DNA from: Rhodococcus sp. H36-A4 | GTDB taxonomy: Bacteria; Actinomycetota; Actinomycetes; Mycobacteriales; Mycobacteriaceae | DNA: 64,000 bases | Direction of reading: 5' to 3' | Assembly: GCF_027158005.1 (NCBI RefSeq) | Contig: NZ_JAPVLQ010000001.1 | Location: 682,001-746,000 of the forward strand | Notes under the pieces: model-generated | Seen by the model: the letters and a program-made list of their open reading frames with translations, nothing else | Databases searched by the model: none | What the model was told of the DNA's origin: nothing | Shown here: positions 34,101 through 43,048 of the stretch, piece by piece | Layout of the letters: every line of letters starts with the position of its first letter | Numbering within the stretch: the first letter of the stretch is position 1 | Position numbers and translations under genes: made by a program

Positions 34101-37100
34101 CGTAGTGTCTTCGAAATACGAGCGAAGCAGGGCCGGCTCGGGGGAACTAGCCAAGCCGTCGACCGTCACCCATCGTCCTCCGACAGGAGCGAGGGCCGCC
34201 CTGGTGATGCCGGTGACGGGCTGGGCGTGTTCGAGGATTTCCTCGATGCGTGTGGCCGGATGGTTCGGGTCGATCGGCAGGTAACCGGCCCCGCTCTTGG
34301 CGACGGCCCACAGTGCCGCTACGAGATCGGCGGACCGCGGCAGCGCGACGGCAACCAGAGTTCCCGGCCGCGCACCTTCAGCGATAATGCTGTCCATCAA
34401 CACATTCGAGCGACGGTCCAGTTCGGCGTACGTCAGTGATTCGCCGCCGTCGACGACGGCTGTTGCGTCCGGCCAGGTCTGGGCGGCCCGGCGCACGAGG
34501 GTGCCGAGGGTGTAGCGGTCTTCGGCATCGTCGGTGTGCGAAACGACGTCCGAGCGGGCTGCAAGAAAGTCGAGGCTGCCGAGTTCGATGTCCGGGCGTG
34601 CGGCGACGAGTCGGAGCACCGACTCCAGCCGTTCGGCGAGAGCGACGCACACGGACCGTTCGAAGCGGTCGCCGGAGTAACCGAGTTGTCCGCTCAGCCT
34701 GTCGACGGTGTGCTCGATGACGATTTCGAGGTCGAACTGGTTCTCGGAGATGTCGATTCGCTGTGGCGATACTTCACCGGTGCCGAGTTCGAAGGTTGGG
34801 ATCTCCAGCGCACCGACGGCGAGGAGCACCTGGAACAGTGGGTGGGAGTCGATGGCTCTGGTCGGTTCCACGGCTTCGACGACCCAGTCGAACGGTACGG
34901 CCGAGTGGGCGAATGCGTCGAGGTCGCGGTCGCGGACGTCGGTGACGAACTGCTCGAATGTCTTGTTCGGTGCCACGTCGGTCCGGAGCACGATGGTGCC
35001 GACGAACATGCCGACCAGGTCGTCGAGCGCGGGTTCGGAGCGTCCCGATACCGGGGTGCCGATGGCGATGTCCGCGGTGCCGCTGGCTTCGGCGAGCACG
35101 GCGGCCAGTGCGGCGTGGATCACCACGAACAGTGTTGCGCCCAGCCGGTTCGCGAGGCCGCGGAGGTCGGCGAAGGTGGCAGCGTCGAGTTCGAACGCGA
35201 TGGGTGTCGCGTTCTCCAAGGGGTTCGGGGTGCCGGTCGGTAGCTCGAGGTAGTCCGGTAGTCCGGCCAGGGTGCGCCGCCAGTAGGCGAGTTGCTCGAC
35301 TGCGACCGAGTCCAGCACGTCGTGCTGCCACAGGCGGTAGTCGGAGTAATCGACTGTCAGCGGGGTGAACTCTGGCTGCAGCCCTGCCGCCCTGGCGGTC
35401 AGCGCGGTGGAGACGTCGCGCGCGAGCGGGGTGAGCGAGAGTCCGTCGACGGCGATGTGATGGGCGACGACCACCAACGACATCTCACCGCCGCTGCGTA
35501 CAACGTTGAGCCGCACGGGGGGCTCGACGGTCAGGTCGAATCCAGTTTCGGCCAGCAGCTTCGCGTCGGCGTGGCGACCGTCGATCGAGGAGACGACGAT
35601 CTCGGCGTCGAGCAGCATCGCGATCGGGCCGTCCGGGGTGGACGGGTAGACGGTGCGCAGCGGGAGGTGACGCTCGAGCACGTCGACGATCGCGGCTCGG
35701 AGAACCGCAAGGTCGGAGTCCGCGGGGAGCGGCAGTGCGAACGCGATGTTGTAAGCGGCAGAGGTGGGGTCGAACCGATTCTGGAGCCACACCCGCCGCT
35801 CGGCGGGAGACAGGGTGCCGTCCTCGCGTGCCTGCGCCCGATGCACCAGCGCGGGCGGGCTGACGTACGCCTCGGACAGCAGGTCGATTGCCGCAGCGAG
35901 GGCGCGCGCGCTCGGCGCTTCGAACAAGGTCCGAACCGGAACGTGGGTGCCCAGCGCGGCGCCGATGCGTGCGGTTGCGCGCGTGGCACTCAGTGAATCA
36001 CCGCCGAGGACAAAGAAATTAGCGTCTGCGGCGGGATCGACGACGTCGAGGGCGTCGGCGAAGATCCCGAGGATGACTTCCTCGGCAAGCGTTCGGGCTG
36101 CCGAGTGGTCTCCGGCTACCGGGGTCGGTGCAACCAGCGCGGAGAGGTCGACCTTGCCATTGGCGGTGACGGGGATGCGATCGACCGCGACGATCACGGC
36201 GGGCACCATCGACAGTGGTAGCCGTTCGAGCAACCACGGTGCGAGTTCGCGCTCGTCGGCCCCGACGGCCCAGGCCACGATTCGGCCGTCGCGGACGTCG
36301 GCGACCGCAGCCTGGACTGCGGGATGGGCGGTGAGGGCAGATTCGACGTCGCCGAGTTCGACGCGCACACCGCGCAGTTGGACTTGCGAGTCGCCGCGGC
36401 CACGGTAGTCGAGCACACCGGATGCCTCGCAGCGGACGAGATCGCCGGTCCGGTATAGCCGCTGTCCACTGGGGCCTGCGACGAAGCGCTCCGCGGTCAG
36501 TGCGGGGCGAGCGCGGTAGCCGCGCGCAACGCCACTGCCACCGAGGTACAGCTCGCCGACGCCACCGACCGGGACCGGCCGTAGGCGAGTGTCGAGCACG
36601 AGTGCATACACGTGCGGCAGCGGTGTGCCGATGGTGATGCGGTCTCCGGCGTCGAGTGGGTCGGTCAGCGTGGCGACGATGGTGGCCTCGGAAGGGCCGT
36701 ACGCGTTGAGCATTCGCCGTCCCGGTGCCCAGTCGTCGACCACTGCGCTTCCCAGGACGTCGCCGCCGACGGCCACGGTGGTGACACCGGCAACCGGGGG
36801 CACGGTGGCGAGCAAGGCCGGTGTGGAGAGATAGTGGGTGACGGAGTGGGCAGTGAGGAACCGCGCCATCTCGTCCCCGTCGAGTATCTCGCTGGGCGCA
36901 AGAACCATGGTGGCACCGGCTCCGAAGGCCAGCACCAGTTCCAGCACAGCTGCGTCGAAGTTCGTCGAGTACCCGTGCAGCACCCGCGAGGAAGCGGTGA
37001 CGTCGTAGCGCGAAACTACCTGCTGCGCAAGTGCATACACAGCCTCATGCGTCACCGTCACGGGCTTCGGTACGCCGGTGGATCCCGAGGTGTGAATGAC

Positions 37101-40100
37101 ATAGGCCGGATGGGCAGGGAGCACCGCCGCAGCGCGGTCGGCGTCGACCAGGGGGCTGTCGTCGAAAGCATCTGCAGCAGCCTCGTCAAGCCACAGCACG
37201 CCCTCTTCGACACCGCCGAAGCCCAGGTGGGTGCCGGTGAGGATCTGCTGGCGTCGCAAAGCCGGGTAGCTCGGATCGACCGGTAGGAACGCAGCGCCGG
37301 ACTTCACCACTGCCCACAGGGCCACGATGTACTCCGCGGATCGTGCGAGCGAGAGTGCCACGGTGGTCTCGGGTGCGGCGCCGCGGTCGATCAGCAGGCG
37401 CGCCAACCGGTTGGATCGGCTGTCCAGTTCGCGGTAGGTCAGCGTCGATTCGCCGTCGAGTGCAATTCGGTCGGGCATCTCGCATGTCAGCACGTCCAGG
37501 AGCGCTCCCTCCGTGCTGCGCTCGGGTTGTGCAGGCAGAGAGACGAGTTCGATATCTCCCACCACGACGAACGGGTTCTCGACGACTGCTTCGAGAACAC
37601 TCACGAAGGCTGCAGCGAAGCGTTCGACGGTCTCCCGGTCGTACAGGTCTTTCGCGTATTCGATGTCGCCCGCGATACCGTCGGCGGTTTCGCGGGCGAC
37701 GACATTGAGGTCGAATTCGGAGGTGTGTGTGGAGATGGGCAGCACGGTGACCGGGAGGTCCTCGATCGACTGATGGTGGGCATTGTCGAATGCCAGCATC
37801 ACTTGGAACAGTGGGTGGCGGTCCAAGGATCGATCGGCGCTCAGGGCGTCGACGATCCGCTCGAACGGCAGGTCGGAGTGCGCGAACGCGTCGAGATCTG
37901 CGTGCCGAACGGTGTCGAGGAGTTCGATGAAGGTGCCGTCACGGTCCACCTCGACCGCCAAGGGCACGGTGCCGACGAACATTCCGACCATGTCGTCGAG
38001 TGCTTGGTCTCCGCGACCGGCCGAGGGTGAACCCAGGACGGTGCGGTCGCAATCGCTGAAGCGACTCAGAGTCAAGGCAAGTGCGGCATGGACGACCATG
38101 AACGTCGTTGCATTCTCACCGAGCGCGAGAGAACGAATCTGTGCGTGCACTTCGGTGCCGATGGAGAGGGGGACGCCTGCTGTCTGCATCGACTGCACGG
38201 CCGGGCGCGGGCGATCGGTCGGCAGCTCAGCGCTTGGCCGGTCCAGAGCATCGAGTGCGAGTGTCCAATAACGCAATTGATCCTCGGCGGCGGAGTCGAC
38301 CACAGCTCTGTTCCACACCGCGTACTGGCTGTACTGGGCTTGCAGGCGCGGCCACGTGGGAGCATGCCCGGCGGAGCGTGCGGCGTAGGCGACGGTGAAG
38401 TCGCGCACGAGAGGATCGATCGACCACCCGTCGACCGAGATGTGATGCATGACGATGACGACAACCGTCGCCTCGGACGAACCCTCATGCGAGGAGACGG
38501 CGAGCAGCGACGCGCGGATGGGGACCTCGGCAGCGACGTCGAAACCCTTCGATGCCAGCTCGGCGATCGCGCCGTCGAGTTCACCGGGTCCTACTTCGCT
38601 GGTGAGAATCTCGGGCAGAACTCCGGCTGTGGGCAGCACTACCTGGCGTGGGCCGCTGCCGTCGTCGGGGAAGTAGGTGCGCAGCGACTCGTGCCGTTCG
38701 AGCACGTCCCGCAGTGCAGCGACGACGAGGCTCGAGTCTCCACCCGAAGGCAACTGCACGGCCACCGGCATGTTGTATGCGGGCGAAGCCGAATCGAACT
38801 GGTTGAGGAACCACATGCGCTGCTGCGAGTACGACAGCGGCACCCGCTCGGGGATCACGGTGTCGAGCAGATCGAGCGAATCCCGCTGATCGACAGCCGA
38901 ATCGATGGCAACCGCAATCGCAGCGACCGTCGGCGCGTCGAACAGGACGGGCAGCGTGACCGCGGAGCCGAGCCTGGCCACCACTCGCGTCGCGCTCAGC
39001 GAATCGCCACCGAGCTCGAAGAACGAGTGCGTGCGGCCGACGATCGGTACGTCCAACACTTCGGCGAACACCGCGGCGACAGCGCGCTCGGTATCGGTCT
39101 GCGGGGCAACGTATTCGGTGACCGTGGTCGGCGCCGGGTCGGGCAGTGCCCGGCGGTCGAGCTTGCCGCTCGCGGAGAGTGGTAATGCATCCAGTTCGAC
39201 GACGCGGTCCGGAACCATCCACCCCGGAAGGAAGGCGCGCAGGTGCGCACTCACTCCTGTGGTCTCGCCGACGACGTACGCGACGAGGTGGTCTTCACGA
39301 ACGTCGACGGCAACGGCATCGACACCCGCCAGCTGCAGTGCAACCGATTCGATTTCTCCGAGTTCGAGGCGACGGCCGTGTAGTTGGAGCTGCTGGTCGG
39401 CGCGGCCCAGGTATTCGAGTGACGTGCCGAAGATCGACCATCGCACCAGATCGCCTGTGCGATAAAGCCTTCGACCGGGCGCAGCCGGATCCGCTACGAA
39501 ACGGCTCGCGGTGACGCTGGGTTGCCCGTCGTATCCGCGCGCGAGAGAGTCACCGCCCAGATAGAGCTCGCCGATTCCGCCGTACGGGACGGGCCGCAAC
39601 CGGTTGTCGAGTACGAGCGCGCGGACGCCGGGAAGCGGACCACCGATGGTGATCCGTTTCCCAACGCCCATGGGTGCGGAAAGCGTGGCGAGGACGGTTG
39701 CCTCGGTCGGGCCGTAGGCGTCGAGCATGTCGGGGCCGGCGTCGGCGAACCGGTCGCGGAGTGCGGGCGGGCATGCTTCACCGCCCACGTCGAATACCTC
39801 GAGGCCTTTGACGTCCAGCGGTTCGAGCGTCGCGAGGACGGTCGGGGAGGTAATGAGGTGCGTGATGCGTTCTTCGGCCAGGAGGTCGGCGAGCGCGGGG
39901 CCCGCGTACACGTCGGCGGGCGCGATGACGAGTGTGGCACCGGCAGCGAACGCCGCCAGGATTTCCTGAATGGACGCGTCGAACACCGGTGAGGCCAGGT
40001 GCAGTACCCGCGAGTCCGATGAGACCGAGTACCGATCCACGACCGCTGATGCAAGCTGCGCGAGTCCGCGGTGACCGACGCTGACGGCCTTGGGCTTTCC

Positions 40101-41939
40101 GGTCGAACCGGAGGTGTGGATGGCGTACACCTCGTTGTCGAGGTGAACCCGGCGAACTTGAAAGGGTAGGGGTTCGGCGTCGAGAAGGTCTTCGATGGCC
40201 AGCCACTCGACTGCGCCGGGGAGCGTGCCGAGCAGTGCGCGTTCGGTGATGCCGACCCGCACTCCGGTGCTACTGAGCATGGAGGTCAACCGGTCGGTCG
40301 GATCGTGCGGATCGACGGGCACGAACGATGCGCCCGCTACCGACACGGACCACAGAGCCAGCACGGAGTGCATCGAGCGGTCCAGCGCGATCGCGATCCG
40401 AGTCTCTGGTGAGGCAAGGAAAGGCGCAAGCTGACCCGCGATATGGCGTGCACGAGAGATGAATTCGACGCCCGCGAGTTCCTGCCCGGCGCAGCGGACA
40501 ACGGTAGAGTCCCGCAGCAACTCGGGCAGCAGAGCAGGTGGTGGACCCTGCGAGTCCACGGCGAGCAGGGCGTCCTCTTCGGCGGGCGAGAGCACTTTCA
40601 GGTCCGCGAGCGGCAAGCCGTCCGGTGCCGCGAGAACGGTACGCAGCAGCCCGAGGAACCGCTGATGGTGCGTGCTCAGTTCCTCGGTGCTGTAGATCGC
40701 GGGGTTACCGAGGAAGTCGACGCGGGTGCTGGCGCCGGCGACCCCCGGGTAGACATTGACCATCATGTCGTCGATCGGGCCGCTGGAGAGCACACGGTAT
40801 TCGCCGATGACGTCGCCGAGCCGAATTGTGCTGTCGTACATCATGATGTTCACGGTCGGGCCGAAAGCTCCGCGGCCGGCGGAGGTACTGCCCTCGAACC
40901 CGCCGTCGGTTTCACGCTGCATGTCCTCGACGCGGAACCTCTGATGCCGCAGCGCACCGGTGAGCTCGACCTGGATGCGACGCAGTAGTTCCTCGATGGT
41001 GACGTCCGGGTCGACACCGATGCGCAGCGGCACGATATTGGACATCATTCCGGAGGAGTCACGCAGTTTGGTGGTCGCACGGCCCGAGACGGGGAGGCTG
41101 AGCATGACGTCGTCGGTGCCGGTCATCCGCGCGAGGTACAGCGCGAACGTCGCGAGCACGACGGGGACGTCGGAGGAGTTGTAGCGCTGGGCCAGCGCGG
41201 CCATTGCGTCGGTGAGCTCGTCGTCGAGCACTGCGCCGACGCTGATCGATACGGCACTGGGCACCGCCGCACCGGAATGCGAGGTGCCTGCAAGACGTGG
41301 CGCATCGGCGTGACCGTCGAGTCGGCCGACCCAGTATTCGCGGTCGGCTTCATAGCGCGTGGAACCGACGTAGGCGGTTTCGTAGTCGTAGATCGCCCGG
41401 ACACCGACGGCGCGCGTCTTGGGTACGTCGGCGCCGGTCAGCAGGGCCGTGTATGCCGCGGCGGTGCGCTCCTGAACCGAAATTGCACCCAGGCCGTCCA
41501 TGACGACGTGGTGAGCTCGGCTGTACCAGAAGTAGTGTGCTTCGCCGACCTGCATGATCTCCGAGGCGATCAGTTGATCGCGGACCAAGTCGACGGGCTT
41601 TCTGTATTGCTCGTCCATGTAGCGGTGGGCGTAGCCGACGGGGTCGCTCTCGTCACGAAGGTCGCGGTAGATCATCGCGTAGGGAACGTTGAGGTCGAAC
41701 CACTGGTATGGCTGGCCGTCGTCCTCACCCAAACGCACGCCAGGCGATTCGAGCTCGCGGCACGCGATGTCGGTTGCCCGGATCAACGTGGCGGGGTCGA
41801 TCTCGCCACGGATCTCGACGAACTGCGCGATGGTGAACGGAACTCCCGGCGCCAGCTTCTGCGCGAAGTAGATGTTGAGCTGAGCGGGCGACAGCGGGAA
41901 CCAGTCGATCCCGCTGGGGGCACCTTCCACTGACGACAC
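31152..41939 (-). CDS. Three-module NRPS (C-A-T)x3-TE fused to a cyclopropane/mycolic acid synthase-type methyltransferase
   Basis: One uninterrupted frame of 3595 residues. Module 1: C domain of EntF type (about 10-460, HHVVMDG near 142), A domain (about 470-935, HTSGSTGKPKA, YRTGDLVR), T domain (GGDSLS near 977). Module 2: C (about 1035-1470, HHISVDG), A (about 1477-1930), T (GGDSLS near 1979). Module 3: C (about 2045-2475, HHIAVDG), A (about 2480-2945), T (GGHSLS near 2995). A thioesterase follows (GWSLGG near 3130, DAEHEDLL). From residue 3296 to the end lies a full-length (300 residues) SAM-dependent CMAS/CFA-type domain with LLDVGCGWGSLAKR, LTLSRNQYDHA, SIGAFEHF and EIFPGGQL. All core motifs are intact. 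Specificity residues read by eye are DAQIFVAVLK, DALLVVAIVK and DAFCIAAVMK, which suggest neutral, non-acidic residues but match no code I can name. No epimerase domain is present. The GTG start has AGGAGGGG 8 bases upstream. Expected product: a tripeptide released by the thioesterase, perhaps acylated by the first C domain and methylated or cyclopropanated by the last. MbtH, PPTase and exporter genes are not in the window. Confidence 0.88.
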   Translation of the reverse strand: MSSVEGAPSGIDWFPLSPAQLNIYFAQKLAPGVPFTIAQFVEIRGEIDPATLIRATDIACRELESPGVRLGEDDGQPYQWFDLNVPYAMIYRDLRDESDPVGYAHRYMDEQYRKPVDLVRDQLIASEIMQVGEAHYFWYSRAHHVVMDGLGAISVQERTAAAYTALLTGADVPKTRAVGVRAIYDYETAYVGSTRYEADREYWVGRLDGHADAPRLAGTSHSGAAVPSAVSISVGAVLDDELTDAMAALAQRYNSSDVPVVLATFALYLARMTGTDDVMLSLPVSGRATTKLRDSSGMMSNIVPLRIGVDPDVTIEELLRRIQVELTGALRHQRFRVEDMQRETDGGFEGSTSAGRGAFGPTVNIMMYDSTIRLGDVIGEYRVLSSGPIDDMMVNVYPGVAGASTRVDFLGNPAIYSTEELSTHHQRFLGLLRTVLAAPDGLPLADLKVLSPAEEDALLAVDSQGPPPALLPELLRDSTVVRCAGQELAGVEFISRARHIAGQLAPFLASPETRIAIALDRSMHSVLALWSVSVAGASFVPVDPHDPTDRLTSMLSSTGVRVGITERALLGTLPGAVEWLAIEDLLDAEPLPFQVRRVHLDNEVYAIHTSGSTGKPKAVSVGHRGLAQLASAVVDRYSVSSDSRVLHLASPVFDASIQEILAAFAAGATLVIAPADVYAGPALADLLAEERITHLITSPTVLATLEPLDVKGLEVFDVGGEACPPALRDRFADAGPDMLDAYGPTEATVLATLSAPMGVGKRITIGGPLPGVRALVLDNRLRPVPYGGIGELYLGGDSLARGYDGQPSVTASRFVADPAAPGRRLYRTGDLVRWSIFGTSLEYLGRADQQLQLHGRRLELGEIESVALQLAGVDAVAVDVREDHLVAYVVGETTGVSAHLRAFLPGWMVPDRVVELDALPLSASGKLDRRALPDPAPTTVTEYVAPQTDTERAVAAVFAEVLDVPIVGRTHSFFELGGDSLSATRVVARLGSAVTLPVLFDAPTVAAIAVAIDSAVDQRDSLDLLDTVIPERVPLSYSQQRMWFLNQFDSASPAYNMPVAVQLPSGGDSSLVVAALRDVLERHESLRTYFPDDGSGPRQVVLPTAGVLPEILTSEVGPGELDGAIAELASKGFDVAAEVPIRASLLAVSSHEGSSEATVVVIVMHHISVDGWSIDPLVRDFTVAYAARSAGHAPTWPRLQAQYSQYAVWNRAVVDSAAEDQLRYWTLALDALDRPSAELPTDRPRPAVQSMQTAGVPLSIGTEVHAQIRSLALGENATTFMVVHAALALTLSRFSDCDRTVLGSPSAGRGDQALDDMVGMFVGTVPLAVEVDRDGTFIELLDTVRHADLDAFAHSDLPFERIVDALSADRSLDRHPLFQVMLAFDNAHHQSIEDLPVTVLPISTHTSEFDLNVVARETADGIAGDIEYAKDLYDRETVERFAAAFVSVLEAVVENPFVVVGDIELVSLPAQPERSTEGALLDVLTCEMPDRIALDGESTLTYRELDSRSNRLARLLIDRGAAPETTVALSLARSAEYIVALWAVVKSGAAFLPVDPSYPALRRQQILTGTHLGFGGVEEGVLWLDEAAADAFDDSPLVDADRAAAVLPAHPAYVIHTSGSTGVPKPVTVTHEAVYALAQQVVSRYDVTASSRVLHGYSTNFDAAVLELVLAFGAGATMVLAPSEILDGDEMARFLTAHSVTHYLSTPALLATVPPVAGVTTVAVGGDVLGSAVVDDWAPGRRMLNAYGPSEATIVATLTDPLDAGDRITIGTPLPHVYALVLDTRLRPVPVGGVGELYLGGSGVARGYRARPALTAERFVAGPSGQRLYRTGDLVRCEASGVLDYRGRGDSQVQLRGVRVELGDVESALTAHPAVQAAVADVRDGRIVAWAVGADERELAPWLLERLPLSMVPAVIVAVDRIPVTANGKVDLSALVAPTPVAGDHSAARTLAEEVILGIFADALDVVDPAADANFFVLGGDSLSATRATARIGAALGTHVPVRTLFEAPSARALAAAIDLLSEAYVSPPALVHRAQAREDGTLSPAERRVWLQNRFDPTSAAYNIAFALPLPADSDLAVLRAAIVDVLERHLPLRTVYPSTPDGPIAMLLDAEIVVSSIDGRHADAKLLAETGFDLTVEPPVRLNVVRSGGEMSLVVVAHHIAVDGLSLTPLARDVSTALTARAAGLQPEFTPLTVDYSDYRLWQHDVLDSVAVEQLAYWRRTLAGLPDYLELPTGTPNPLENATPIAFELDAATFADLRGLANRLGATLFVVIHAALAAVLAEASGTADIAIGTPVSGRSEPALDDLVGMFVGTIVLRTDVAPNKTFEQFVTDVRDRDLDAFAHSAVPFDWVVEAVEPTRAIDSHPLFQVLLAVGALEIPTFELGTGEVSPQRIDISENQFDLEIVIEHTVDRLSGQLGYSGDRFERSVCVALAERLESVLRLVAARPDIELGSLDFLAARSDVVSHTDDAEDRYTLGTLVRRAAQTWPDATAVVDGGESLTYAELDRRSNVLMDSIIAEGARPGTLVAVALPRSADLVAALWAVAKSGAGYLPIDPNHPATRIEEILEHAQPVTGITRAALAPVGGRWVTVDGLASSPEPALLRSYFEDTTYLDDTAYVIYTSGSTGAPKGVRVTHRGIANLVQSQRDTFGVDTESRVLQFASPGFDASIFEMLLACGVGAAVVVVPAEVYAGRELETFITSQAVTHVCLTPTVLQITDPAATPTVDVVIMAGEAANTELVQRWSRSSTVFNAYGPTEVTVMGTCTPALKHLAAVTIGGPVRGFDAVVLDARLRPVPDNVVGELYLGGPGLAEGYLSQPGLTASRFVPNMLGDKSKRLYRTGDLVRWVEHRNTRELEYLGRVDSQVKIRGHRVELAEVEAALLRHPDVEQACVLGHDHSLAAYIAGDTDAGVVREFLTRTIPAYMVPASVTVVDTLPMSISGKVDARALPEPTLATVVHLAPSTPLEWSVRASFAEVLEIDADRIGVDDNFFDLGGHSLSVVRVIDNLGDELGRPVPVSWLLTHPTAASLAAKLDGLVDAGGDVFDVVLPLRVEGEREPLFCIHPAIGIAWSYLSLLSVTDRPLYGLQVPGIASGEASPASIDAFAARYVREIRAVQPTGPYHLLGWSLGGVIAHAVATVLQSTGEEVALLALLDPQLSVPTDMPADAVDFGVEDLARQLGVNGSSFEDVVAQLRYTRSELGFLTSDHLRRMYAPVVAAPRWVAAHRPRIYDGDVVYFAARGSHGAQQWEQYVGGHLSVVRIDAEHEDLLGEASAHTIGRAIGITSSRGRRGVMNRSSAVKKLEPYVDNVQAHYDLSDEFFELFLDPSMTYSCAYFEREDMTLEQAQLAKIDLALGKLDLQPGMTLLDVGCGWGSLAKRAAEKYDVDVIGLTLSRNQYDHARKTVADLSSVRTVDIRLQGWEEFDEPVDRIVSIGAFEHFRRQRYSAFFDKCRSVLPADGRMLLHTIVMRPLAEVIASGVEFTRDDAHFVRFIMREIFPGGQLALSDMVTKKSTEAGFSVEREHALGPHYARTLDEWTERLVAARPHAIALSSEENYDRYIHYLTGCSSRFKDGRIDVVQFTLAPEVVPVRTE

Positions 41940-41997
41940 TTCTGCTACCCCTCCTCACGGTCCTCTGCGCCGGCGGCACAATCTTCACTCCGGAAGA

Positions 41998-42015
41998 ACG
42001 TTGCTGAAGCAACGT
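41998..42015. promoter_or_regulatory. Inverted repeat in the NRPS upstream region
   Basis: ACGTTGCTGAAGCAACGT is a perfect 8-base inverted repeat around GA, 59 bases before the NRPS start. The 255-base gap to the upstream transferase gene is AT-rich and should hold the NRPS promoter; no confident -35/-10 pair could be fixed. The repeat may be an operator or a leader hairpin. Confidence 0.45.
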
Positions 42016-42194
42016 CGATCAGTAGCGCCCAATTACAAACTAGTGGACCGGAGGTATTTGCTCTACTTATCCAATGCGACTTCCGTGATATTAACCGTTG
42101 TGGACGCAGTGCATTTCGGCAAAAACTAGGTGACTCGTATTGAAAAGCGCCATTCCGCTTGTTTCTGGTTATTTCCCTGAATATTTTCAGCCGT

Positions 42195-42779
42195 TCAGGG
42201 GCCGTACCGTACTGCGGCAACTGTCCGGTACAGGATGCGGATGTCGCGCGCGAGCGACCACGAGTCCACATAGCGGCGATCGAGCATCGCTGCGTCCGGT
42301 CCTGAGAGGTCTGCGCGGGGCGCCAACACCCACAGCCCGGTAATCCCCGGACGGCAGTCGGCGGGTACTTCCCCCTCGTGAATGTCGGGTCGATCCGCGG
42401 TGGGTCGCGGTCCGACCAAGCTCATGTCGCCACGAAGAACATTGACCAGCTCGGGCAGATGATCCATCCCGAGCCTCGTCAGGAGTACGCCGAGCCGCTG
42501 CTCAGGAGATGTCCTGAAGCTCAGGAGCCGAAAATTGACGCCCCGGCGACCGATGCGCGTCGAGGACGCGAACGTCGGCTCACCCTCGGCCCCACTGGTC
42601 AGAATCACGCATCCGAGGAATACCGGCGCCAGGACCATCAGGATTGTTGCGGCCACGACCCTGTCGAATATGACCTTGGTCGCAGATTGCACCGGATCGA
42701 GCCGCGCGGGACCCGCCGATCCGCCCTGCTGTGGTATCGGGGAATCCGAACCGCACCCTCCCGAACTACCGCGGATCAC
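42195..42779 (-). CDS. Bacterial sugar transferase (monotopic phosphoglycosyl transferase) with altered catalytic dyad
   Basis: The product (194 residues from GTG 42779; a TTG at 42800 would add seven) has one N-terminal membrane hairpin (about 38-60) and the phosphoglycosyl transferase core with LPELVNVLRG, MSLVGPRP (119-126) and RPGITGLW. These enzymes load the first sugar phosphate onto undecaprenyl phosphate. The catalytic Asp-Glu dyad, normally DELPQ, reads DHLPE here (D106, H107), so the Glu is missing. It may be inactive or use another residue. It is short compared with WbaP types, lacking the N-terminal helical region. AGGGGA precedes the GTG. Confidence 0.75.
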   Translation of the reverse strand: MIRGSSGGCGSDSPIPQQGGSAGPARLDPVQSATKVIFDRVVAATILMVLAPVFLGCVILTSGAEGEPTFASSTRIGRRGVNFRLLSFRTSPEQRLGVLLTRLGMDHLPELVNVLRGDMSLVGPRPTADRPDIHEGEVPADCRPGITGLWVLAPRADLSGPDAAMLDRRYVDSWSLARDIRILYRTVAAVRYGP

Positions 42780-43048
42780 TCTCCCGACTCCCCTCTCCAA
42801 ATGAGACGATCCCCCTGGACCGCCATATTATTATCGACGGTAACCATCATCACGTTACGATTTCAGCGCCTCGAATCCATCTTTTACCTGATTGTATTAA
42901 TTCCCGATACATTCAAACGAATTACCCCACTACCTCAATACCCACTACCGACGTCGACGCACTAGTCTTCCCACGGGCGCGCATATCTTCTTTTCGCAAT
43001 ACCGCGCCCTTCACTCGAACCATCCCTAGCATCAGGAGCCCCGTCGAC

